Part shown: piece by piece, positions 1 to 4,470 of the stretch | How positions within the stretch are numbered: the first letter of the stretch is position 1 | Layout of the letters: the number at the start of each line of letters is the position of its first letter | NCBI GenBank assembly: GCA_017461465.1 | Contig: JAFTYN010000035.1 | Coordinates: forward strand, 1 to 6,407 | DNA length: 6,407 nucleotides | Direction: 5' to 3' | From: Bacilli bacterium | GTDB lineage: Bacteria > Bacillota_I > Bacilli_A > RF39 > UBA660 | Made by a program: the position numbers and the translations under genes | The notes under the pieces: model-generated | The model's input: only the letters and a program-made list of their open reading frames with translations | Told to the model about the DNA's origin: nothing | Databases searched by the model: none

Positions 1-576
1 CATTTTTTCTTCAAAGCTTACTTCGTTAGAAATGATTTTAAGATTGCTATGACCTGCCCACGCATTTACTGTTTTATTATCAAGTTGTCTTGCTTCTGAT
101 ATTGTTTCTGTTCTAGCAGTGTTATTACCTAATGTATAGAAGTTTTCTGCTCCATCAGCGGCTGTAACTAGATGAAGAACCATATCATAATTATCTAATA
201 ATTCTAGTTCATTTAAATTATGTTTTTTTAATAATTCTGTAAATTGTTTTTGATTTATATAAGCTTTATTATCATTCATTCCTCTATCATAAACGATTAT
301 ACATTTTGTATCATCATCCATTTTAGCTACTGCTTCCTCATATATTTTTTCCTTTTGATATTGATACATTAATATAATATCTTGAAAAGAGTACATATCA
401 ATTGCGTTTATTCCAAAAGGTCTTATTCCACCTTTAATTATTTCAGTAGCACTTTCCCCTACTACTAAAACTTTATAACCTTTTTCTGTAAATATTTCTT
501 CTATTTTAGATAACGCACTTGTTTTACCAGCGCATGGTCCTCCAGTTAAAACAATTTTTGCTACAATTTTTCCCAT
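1..576 (-). CDS. AAA_28 (NadR/Ttd14-like) P-loop ATPase, C-terminus cut by window edge
   Basis: This is an open frame of 192 codons from ATG at 576 down to the left edge with no stop, so the C-terminus is missing. A Walker A motif GGPCAGKT sits at residues 12-19. YDRGMNDNKAY at 96-106 matches the DRG..D..AY pattern of the family. ARTET followed by EARQLDNKT and a Trp-Ala-Gly-His stretch (153-176) matches the lid region. This family is annotated as AAA ATPase or NadR-like kinase domain. Homologues in Firmicutes and animals (Ttd14) often carry a CYTH-like triphosphate-binding domain after it, which would lie off the window; that part is inference. The protein is probably cytoplasmic and binds ATP; the substrate is unknown. 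The start is one base after the phosphatase stop codon, with its Shine-Dalgarno (AAAAGGTAGG) inside the last phosphatase codons, so the two genes are co-transcribed and probably translationally coupled. Confidence 0.85.
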   Translation of the reverse strand, partial: MGKIVAKIVLTGGPCAGKTSALSKIEEIFTEKGYKVLVVGESATEIIKGGIRPFGINAIDMYSFQDIILMYQYQKEKIYEEAVAKMDDDTKCIIVYDRGMNDNKAYINQKQFTELLKKHNLNELELLDNYDMVLHLVTAADGAENFYTLGNNTARTETISEARQLDNKTVNAWAGHSNLKIISNEVSFEEKM

Positions 577-577
577 T

Positions 578-1138
578 TTAAATACCTACCTTTTTAATTA
601 TTTTTGTTTTTGGATTAAGTTCATGTAATGTTGCATGCTCAACTCCAAATCTTTCTTTATTCATATCAACACTAATATCGTTAAGTAAATAGTAAAGCAT
701 ATTAATAACACCTCTATGCGTGACTAATAACTTATTATCTAATTTAAGTATTCTTTCTAAAGAATCTTTAATCCGTTCATAAAATTCAATCATCGATTCT
801 CCATCAGGATATTTTGTTTCAATGGTGATTCCTTTCATAAATAAAGGAAATTCAGTATTAGCCTTTTCCTTTAACATACCATTAAGTTTTCCTTTATTTA
901 ATTCTCTTAATAACGGGTTAAATTCAATTTCTAATCCGAGTTCTCTAGCTATAATTTCAGAAGTTTGTCTTGCTCTTAAAATATCACTTGAAACAATTTT
1001 TTCAAACTTATAGTTGCTATTTTTTAAAAACTTGGCTAATCTTTCAACCTGTGATATTCCTTCTTTAGTTAATGCTACATTACTATAACCACCTATGTAT
1101 TTTTCATCATCTAGACCATGTCTTACCAAATAAATCAT
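578..1138 (-). CDS. Histidine phosphatase family protein (phosphoglycerate mutase-like)
   Basis: This is a 186-residue protein of the histidine phosphatase superfamily, branch 1. The catalytic set is complete: RHG at residues 6-8 (His7 is the likely phospho-acceptor), Arg57 in RARQT, Glu79 in LREL and His141 in VTHRG. Length and motif spacing fit small CobC/GpmB-like phosphatases. The sequence does not tell the substrate; phosphorylated sugars, nucleotides or cofactor precursors are all seen in this family. The start at 1138 has AAGGA only three bases upstream, a rather close spacing. The AAA_28 gene follows after one base. An inverted motif shared with the promoter of the upstream Nudix regulator lies at 1151-1166, just before this gene, which suggests that the regulator controls this pair. 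The nearby regulator and NadR-like ATPase make a nucleotide-cofactor role possible but unproven. Confidence 0.93.
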   Translation of the reverse strand: MIYLVRHGLDDEKYIGGYSNVALTKEGISQVERLAKFLKNSNYKFEKIVSSDILRARQTSEIIARELGLEIEFNPLLRELNKGKLNGMLKEKANTEFPLFMKGITIETKYPDGESMIEFYERIKDSLERILKLDNKLLVTHRGVINMLYYLLNDISVDMNKERFGVEHATLHELNPKTKIIKKVGI

Positions 1139-1150
1139 AAATCCTTCATT

Positions 1151-1166
1151 GTGTATTTTCTTACGC
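1151..1166. promoter_or_regulatory. Candidate operator, second copy of GCGTA-N6-TACAC
   Basis: Read on the minus strand this site is GCGTA-AGAAAA-TACAC. The five bases at each end are identical to the site inside the Nudix regulator promoter at 1894-1909. It lies 12 bases before the phosphatase start codon. A possible -35 (TTGATA, 1170-1175) and a poor -10 (CACAAT, 1148-1153) flank and overlap it, 16 bases apart, which copies the regulator promoter layout. That promoter would start transcription almost at the ATG and exclude the Shine-Dalgarno. An alternative is a start further upstream (a TATATT lies at 1177-1182) with this site acting downstream of it. Operator function is inferred. Confidence 0.55.
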
Positions 1167-1181
1167 TTGTATCAAGAATAT

Positions 1182-1205
1182 AAAAATGTATTAAAATACA
1201 TTTTT
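1182..1205 (-). terminator. AT-only hairpin at the end of the Nudix gene, possible weak terminator
   Basis: A perfect 11-base inverted repeat (AAAAATGTATT, two bases, AATACATTTTT) overlaps the stop codon of the Nudix gene. Its descending arm ends in five T on the minus strand. The stem has only one G:C pair, so termination would be weak, and part of the transcript may read on into the phosphatase gene. Confidence 0.4.
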
Positions 1206-1865
1206 ATTTTGAATTCCATCAACAAATTTATATAGTTTTGCTGGTTTACTACCTTTAAATGTTTTTGTTTTATTAGTATCATAAATCAATTTAGTATTAA
1301 TTAACTTTTTCCTAAAATTTCTACGATCAAATTTTTGTTCTAGTATAGCTTCATACACCGTTTGAATTTCTGGAATCGTAAAACCTTCGGGATATAGACC
1401 TTTTAAAATATCACTATTGATAATTCTTTCTTTTAAAGTTTCAATACATTTTTTTAAAACTTCATTATGATCATACGCTAACTCTCCTATTTTATTTATT
1501 GGAAACCAATCGGCATCAGTTGTCTTTAATGTTTCTTTCAAAATATTAACTTTATCAATATCAACTATCCCAATATGCGCTATGGCAACCATTCTCATAA
1601 TAGGAGATCTACCAGGGTTAGAGAAAATTTCACAGAATTCTAAATTATTAACTTTAATTCCTATTTTTTCTTTTATTTCTCTTTCCATACCTTCTGTAAC
1701 AGTTTCATTGTTATAAAGAGCACCACCTACTAAAGCCCACATGCCATTATATGGTTCATTATTTCTTTTAATTAATAATACTTTAGCTACTCCTTTATCT
1801 ATTGTAAATATACTTGCTATCACATGAATTCCTTGATTTTGATATAAAGGATTTTTAATTTCCAT
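1191..1865 (-). CDS. Nudix-domain transcriptional regulator with C-terminal winged helix (NrtR-like)
   Basis: This 224-residue protein has an N-terminal Nudix domain (about residues 10-150) and a C-terminal winged helix (about 155-220). The latter has the FTIPEIQTVYEAIL..KFDRRNFRKKL pattern and a final SKPAKLYKF, as in NrtR and AraQ-like regulators. Such proteins bind DNA and release it when the Nudix domain binds a nucleotide or sugar ligand such as ADP-ribose. The Nudix box spans 48-70 (G-x5-E present, then REIKEKIGI). The last Glu of REUxEE is Lys67, so hydrolysis is probably lost or weak. ATG at 1865 is chosen because AGGAG lies eight bases before it. A longer frame from TTG at 1916 is unlikely because that codon is part of the -35 box. 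A palindrome inside the promoter suggests autoregulation. The ligand is unknown. Confidence 0.9.
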   Translation of the reverse strand: MEIKNPLYQNQGIHVIASIFTIDKGVAKVLLIKRNNEPYNGMWALVGGALYNNETVTEGMEREIKEKIGIKVNNLEFCEIFSNPGRSPIMRMVAIAHIGIVDIDKVNILKETLKTTDADWFPINKIGELAYDHNEVLKKCIETLKERIINSDILKGLYPEGFTIPEIQTVYEAILEQKFDRRNFRKKLINTKLIYDTNKTKTFKGSKPAKLYKFVDGIQNKNVF

Positions 1866-1886
1866 ATCATCATCTCCTACATTTAT

Positions 1887-1916
1887 ATTATATGCGTATT
1901 TACATACACATGTCAA
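1887..1916 (-). promoter_or_regulatory. Near-consensus sigma-A promoter of the Nudix regulator
   Basis: A consensus -35 TTGACA (1911-1916) and a consensus -10 TATAAT (1887-1892) are separated by 18 bases. Transcription would start near 1880, giving a leader of about 15 bases that includes the AGGAG ribosome site at 1874-1878. It lies directly after the terminator of the upstream gene. Confidence 0.85.
1893..1910. promoter_or_regulatory. Candidate operator filling the promoter spacer
   Basis: This 18-base imperfect palindrome, TGCGTAT-TTAC-ATACACA on the plus strand, occupies exactly the spacer between the -35 and -10 boxes. Fourteen of 18 positions are symmetric, and one further symmetric pair lies outside. 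A bound dimer would block RNA polymerase, so negative autoregulation by the Nudix regulator is the simplest reading. The core GCGTA-N6-TACAC (1894-1909) is repeated before the phosphatase gene at 1151-1166. Confidence 0.65.
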
Positions 1917-1924
1917 CAGAAAAT

Positions 1925-1955
1925 AAAAAAGAAATTAGTTTTCTTCTAATTTCTT
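1925..1955 (-). terminator. Intrinsic terminator of the 400-residue membrane protein gene
   Basis: The stem AAGAAATTAG / CTAATTTCTT (1929-1938 with 1946-1955) has a seven-base loop. On the minus strand six T follow at 1925-1930, then A and more T. It overlaps the last codons of the gene. Confidence 0.8.
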
Positions 1956-3137
1956 CATTTTTCTTGCAAATAATAAGCTAGATGCTGTTCCAATAAAGAT
2001 TATAATTATATATAAGATATATTTTAATCCACTAAAACCATTAAAACCATATAAAGTTTTATTAATGCTTTTTAATACTGATGAATTAAATGATTCAAAT
2101 ATGGCTACAACACCTGGAAAAGCTACAATATAAATAAATAATAATATATTTAAAAAGTCTAAAATACTTACCTTTAAGTGTTTCTTAAAAATACCAAAGA
2201 AATAATAAAAACTTGGAATAATAATCATCATGTATGAAAAAATTTGGCACCCTTCAGTTATTAAATTTTTTATTCCATCAGCTTTTATTATACTTACTAT
2301 ATCTAAATAATAATTAGATATTAACATATTAATGAAAACTGCATATACAAAAGGTATAGTCATAAACGCTAATTCTTTATTAGTATGTCCTGAAGTAAAA
2401 CCTGATATCAAAGATGTTGCTGCTATAGCAAATAGTATTGAAATAACTTTCATTATAACACCATATACCCCTTTGCCTATTTCTAGATATTCAGTAACTA
2501 ATTCATATGTTAAATATTTTGATACAAACATATAACCTACTACTGCTAAAATAGTAATTGCAGGTATAACAAAAATACCAACTAACAGTTTATAAATTAT
2601 ATATGGTTCATCTTTTTTATGACCTTTTACCACCTCATCATATTCTTTTTCTTTTCTTTGACTAGTAATTACTTTTTGTTCTATTTTAACTTCTCTTTTA
2701 GGATTGTTTTTCATAACATCTACAGTTACATTTGATGTGGCTTGATCTATTTGAGCGTTTGGATTACCAAAATCAGTACAATATACCATAATAACTTCGA
2801 TAGCATAAAGAATATCTTCTTTTTGAGTTTCTGATAATTCTAAAGTTGGCAACATATCTTTTAATTGAAGCATTTCTGATTTTACTTCATCATCACTTTT
2901 TCTAACCAAAGAATTTATTTTTTTAAATGAAGATGTCATACCAACTCCCTCTTTATTTAAAGAGTAGTTAATATCAAAACCGGTATTAATTATTGCTAAA
3001 GCATTTCCTAAATATCTTTTAGCTTTTTCTTTATACTCATTACCTAATTTTGACAGAGCAAAGTTATCAGTTTCATTTGCTACTAAAGCATCATATTTTT
3101 CTTTTTCTTGTTTAAATACATACATAGCATTATTCAT
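1935..3137 (-). CDS. Unknown polytopic membrane protein with soluble N-terminal half
   Basis: I do not recognise this 400-residue protein. The first 180 residues or so are hydrophilic and rich in Lys and Glu, without a signal peptide, and probably lie in the cytoplasm; residues 85-120 look helical. The C-terminal half has about six hydrophobic segments (near 184-205, 225-248, 257-279, 296-317, 326-346 and 372-391), and the protein ends in a basic KMKK. No catalytic motif, ATP site or transporter signature is visible. The start at 3137 is preceded by AAGG ten bases upstream; a Met four codons later is a possible alternative. The gene stands alone, with the yqeY terminator before it and its own terminator after it, so its neighbours say nothing about its role. 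It is a clean open frame with codon use like its neighbours. Confidence 0.85.
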   Translation of the reverse strand: MNNAMYVFKQEKEKYDALVANETDNFALSKLGNEYKEKAKRYLGNALAIINTGFDINYSLNKEGVGMTSSFKKINSLVRKSDDEVKSEMLQLKDMLPTLELSETQKEDILYAIEVIMVYCTDFGNPNAQIDQATSNVTVDVMKNNPKREVKIEQKVITSQRKEKEYDEVVKGHKKDEPYIIYKLLVGIFVIPAITILAVVGYMFVSKYLTYELVTEYLEIGKGVYGVIMKVISILFAIAATSLISGFTSGHTNKELAFMTIPFVYAVFINMLISNYYLDIVSIIKADGIKNLITEGCQIFSYMMIIIPSFYYFFGIFKKHLKVSILDFLNILLFIYIVAFPGVVAIFESFNSSVLKSINKTLYGFNGFSGLKYILYIIIIFIGTASSLLFARKMKKLEEN

Positions 3138-3152
3138 ATCATCACTACCTTA

Positions 3153-3172
3153 ACAATATCTATTGTACAATA
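3153..3172. promoter_or_regulatory. Overlapping palindromes at a possible promoter
   Basis: The 12-base perfect palindrome TATTGTACAATA (3161-3172) overlaps a second inverted repeat, ACAATA-TC-TATTGT (3153-3166). On the minus strand it contains TACAAT (3163-3168), a fair -10 box placed correctly for the 400-residue membrane protein gene. No good -35 is visible because the upstream bases are the T tract of the yqeY terminator. It may be a promoter with an operator, or only an AT-rich symmetry. Confidence 0.4.
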
Positions 3173-3181
3173 TTTTTATGC

Positions 3182-3208
3182 AAAAAAAAATATGCAAAAG
3201 CATATTTT
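3182..3208 (-). terminator. Intrinsic terminator after yqeY
   Basis: The stem AAAATATGC / GCATATTTT with a four-base loop (arms 3200-3208 and 3187-3195) runs into a T tract of nine or more on the minus strand (3182-3190). It overlaps the yqeY stop codon and closes the rpsU-yqeY unit. Confidence 0.88.
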
Positions 3209-3647
3209 ATTTAGATAATCTTTCTTTTATAAGTTTATTAACAAGACCCATGTCTGCTTTTCCTTTAACCATAGGAGAAATAGTTCCCATAATTTTTCCC
3301 ATTTCTGAAGGTCCTGATGGATTAACTTTTTCGAAAACTTCATCTATTACTTTGTTAATTTCTTCTTCAGACATCATTTCAGGCATATATTTTTCTAGTA
3401 TCTCAATTTCTTTATTAACAGCGTCGATTAAGTCTTGACGATTTCCTTTTTCAAATTCAACTATTGAATCTTTTCTAGTTTTAATTTGCTTGTTTACTAT
3501 TCTAGTCATCTCTTCGTCATTTAATTCATGCTTAACGTTGATTTCTTCTAGTTGCATTGCGCCTTTAATCATACGTAATACTGATAAAGTATCTTTATCT
3601 TTTGCTTTCATTGCTGTAACAATATCATCTAATATTCTTTGTCTCAT
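3207..3647 (-). CDS. yqeY: GatB/YqeY domain-containing protein
   Basis: This 146-residue protein is typical of the YqeY family in length and sequence. It has an N-terminal helical part (MRQRILDDI..AMKAKDK..LSVLRMIKGA), a long charged middle with KQIKTRKDSIVEFEKGNR, LEKYMPEMMSEEEI, and a C-terminal half ending in GKIMGTISPMVKGKADMGLVNKLI. The family resembles the tail domain of the GatB subunit of the tRNA amidotransferase, which recognises tRNA, but the role of the stand-alone protein is not well settled. The start has a strong AAAGGAG seven bases upstream. It follows rpsU, a neighbour pair common in Firmicutes. A small hairpin with a T run between the two genes may lower its expression relative to rpsU. 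Confidence 0.95.
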   Translation of the reverse strand: MRQRILDDIVTAMKAKDKDTLSVLRMIKGAMQLEEINVKHELNDEEMTRIVNKQIKTRKDSIVEFEKGNRQDLIDAVNKEIEILEKYMPEMMSEEEINKVIDEVFEKVNPSGPSEMGKIMGTISPMVKGKADMGLVNKLIKERLSK

Positions 3648-3664
3648 ATATATTCTCCTTTATC

Positions 3665-3684
3665 AAAAAAGAGTCTATGACTCT
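3665..3684 (-). terminator. Weak hairpin plus T run between rpsU and yqeY (attenuator-like)
   Basis: On the minus strand AGAGTC-ATA-GACTCT is followed by TTTTTT (arms 3679-3684 and 3670-3675, T run 3665-3670). It overlaps the rpsU stop codon and comes just before the yqeY ribosome site. The six-base stem and absence of a separate yqeY promoter suggest partial termination. Confidence 0.55.
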
Positions 3685-3869
3685 CTTCTATTTCTTCTTC
3701 TAGCGTTTTTGATTGCTTCTTTTTTAGCTAATCTTCTTTTAACGCCTGGTTTCATATATCCTTCTTGTCTATCACGAACTGCTTTTAGGAGGCCATCTTT
3801 GGCATTTCTTTGTTTTACGGTTCTTAAAGCACCTTCAACATTACCATTTCTAACTATTACTTTTGTCAT
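3675..3869 (-). CDS. rpsU: Ribosomal protein bS21
   Basis: This 64-residue, very basic protein matches bacterial small-subunit protein bS21. It has an N-terminal TKVIVRNGNVEGALRTVKQ, a central KDGLLKAVRDRQEGYMKPGVKRR and a C-terminal tail rich in Arg and Lys. The protein sits near the 3' end of 16S rRNA and helps with start-site selection. ATG at 3869 is preferred over a TTG one codon earlier, because the strong GGGAGGG lies at the usual distance from the ATG. The gene has its own promoter with an extended -10. yqeY follows after a weak terminator-like hairpin. Confidence 0.96.
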   Translation of the reverse strand: MTKVIVRNGNVEGALRTVKQRNAKDGLLKAVRDRQEGYMKPGVKRRLAKKEAIKNARRRNRRES

Positions 3870-3898
3870 CAATATCCCTCCCTTCTTAACTATGCACT

Positions 3899-3927
3899 AT
3901 TATACCACCACAAAAATTAAAGCACAA
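3899..3927 (-). promoter_or_regulatory. Promoter of rpsU-yqeY
   Basis: There is a -10 TATAAT (3899-3904) with an upstream TG giving an extended -10 (TGG-TATAAT). The -35 is TTGTGC (3922-3927), which shares only its first three bases with consensus, at an ideal 17-base spacing. The transcript would start near 3892, leaving a leader of about 23 bases with the GGGAGGG ribosome site. Confidence 0.78.
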
Positions 3928-3971
3928 GGAAAAAACTATAAAAAACAATGAAAAAATGTAAATATTTTAAG

Positions 3972-3998
3972 AAAAAAAGAGGGTTCTAGCCTCTTTTT
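3972..3998 (-). terminator. Terminator of the bacteriocin operon, symmetric hairpin
   Basis: The stem AAAAAGAGG / CCTCTTTTT (3974-3982 with 3990-3998) has a seven-base loop. On the minus strand seven T follow the stem (3972-3978). It overlaps the stop codon of the 56-residue protein. Five T also end the stem on the plus strand, so it could act in both directions, but no plus-strand gene ends here. Confidence 0.85.
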
Positions 3999-4167
3999 AA
4001 AGATTTATACCATATTCCATTATTAATCTAGCATAAGTGCCAAAATAAGTACCATATGTAAATATTATCTTTATTAATACATTTATAATTGGCATAAAGA
4101 ATAATACTGATAGTAGTATGACTATATCTTTATAATTTTTACTAATAAATTTTGTTATAGTGGACAT
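3997..4167 (-). CDS. Small membrane protein, candidate bacteriocin immunity protein
   Basis: This gene encodes 56 residues, from MSTITKFISK to LIMEYGINL. A short basic N-terminus precedes one strong hydrophobic stretch (about residues 14-42), so it is probably a single-pass or hairpin membrane protein. It has no double-glycine leader, unlike the two genes before it. The start overlaps the 3' end of the second peptide gene by 13 bases, indicating coupled translation. Last place in the operon, small size and membrane character fit a bacteriocin immunity protein. Residues 39-49 (GTYFGTYARLI) share the pattern GxxxGTxxRxI with residues 35-45 of peptide 2 (GRSIGTAIRRI), and an N-x-x-I-K stretch precedes it in both. 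It could protect the cell by mimicking the peptide, or be a leaderless third peptide. I recognise no named family. Confidence 0.75.
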   Translation of the reverse strand: MSTITKFISKNYKDIVILLSVLFFMPIINVLIKIIFTYGTYFGTYARLIMEYGINL

Positions 4168-4316
4168 ATCGAACCAGCTCCGATTCTTCTTATAGCTGTT
4201 CCTATAGATCTACCTAAATCAAGAAAACTATTCACACCTTTTATTATCGCATTTATAAAAGTTCCTGTTATAGCTCCACCATAAATCATTCTTAATTCTT
4301 CTTCTTTTAAAATCAT
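4155..4316 (-). CDS. Bacteriocin precursor 2 with double-glycine leader (class IIb-like)
   Basis: This 53-residue precursor has the leader MILKEEELRMIYGG (14 residues, ending in the Gly13-Gly14 cleavage site) and a 39-residue core that starts AITGTFINAII and ends GSICPL. The core is amphipathic and basic (Lys26, Arg36, Arg43, Arg44 against Asp33) and holds GxxxG at 35-39 within GRSIGTAIRRI. A single Cys51 lies three residues from the end. Leader type, core size and GxxxG motif are those of two-peptide class II bacteriocins, which form pores in target membranes. The ribosome site TAGGAGG includes the stop codon of peptide 1, and ATG follows at a good distance. The gene overlaps the candidate immunity gene by 13 bases. 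The antimicrobial role is inferred; a signalling peptide with a similar leader is the main alternative. Confidence 0.85.
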   Translation of the reverse strand: MILKEEELRMIYGGAITGTFINAIIKGVNSFLDLGRSIGTAIRRIGAGSICPL

Positions 4317-4326
4317 TTTATACCTC

Positions 4327-4470
4327 CTAACTATTACATTTTAATGGTCTAACAAAACCATCAACTATTCCTACCAAGAAAACAATTCCAGCTCCTATTG
4401 CTAAAATAGTTCCTACTGAAACACTTCCGCCTTTGATATTTTTAAGTTCTTTTTCTTCTATTTTCTCCAC
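4327..4470 (-). CDS. Bacteriocin precursor 1 with double-glycine leader (class IIb-like)
   Basis: This 47-residue precursor starts at GTG 4470, immediately after the TAA of the accessory gene. AAAGGAG lies eight bases upstream, and no other in-frame start precedes the leader. The leader MEKIEEKELKNIKGG has the classic pattern EL-x-x-I-x-GG; cleavage after Gly15 gives a 32-residue core. The core is mostly hydrophobic (SVSVGTILAIGAGIVFLVG), has GxxxG at 34-38, and ends in RPLKCNS with a single Cys45. One hydrophobic helix with a polar tail fits the hydrophobic partner of a two-peptide class II bacteriocin, with the more basic peptide 2 as its mate. Export and leader removal would be done by the ABC protein encoded upstream. 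The activity itself is not shown by the sequence. Confidence 0.85.
   Translation of the reverse strand: MEKIEEKELKNIKGGSVSVGTILAIGAGIVFLVGIVDGFVRPLKCNS

Noticed and set aside
822..1013. Plus-strand open frame of 63 codons
   Set aside because: It lies wholly inside the histidine phosphatase gene on the other strand, which has all catalytic motifs; no ribosome site or domain supports it.
1139..1150. Short frame ATG-AAG-GAT-TTA-TGA overlapping the phosphatase start
   Set aside because: It has only four sense codons and no ribosome site; it arises by chance from the Shine-Dalgarno region.
1866..1916. Extended start (TTG at 1916) for the Nudix regulator
   Set aside because: The TTG is part of the -35 TTGACA and the extension covers the promoter; ATG at 1865 has a well-placed AGGAG.
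2332..2535. Plus-strand open frame of 67 codons
   Set aside because: It is antisense to the membrane segments of the 400-residue protein and has no supporting signals.
3163..3438. Plus-strand open frame of 91 codons
   Set aside because: It runs through the yqeY terminator and antisense to the clear yqeY frame.
3490..3951. Plus-strand open frame of 153 codons
   Set aside because: It is antisense to the yqeY start, all of rpsU and the rpsU promoter; rpsU is certain.
4155..4470. The two small peptides as lantibiotics or other modified peptides
   Set aside because: No lanthionine or other modification enzyme is present, each core has only one Cys, and leaders are of the plain double-glycine type.
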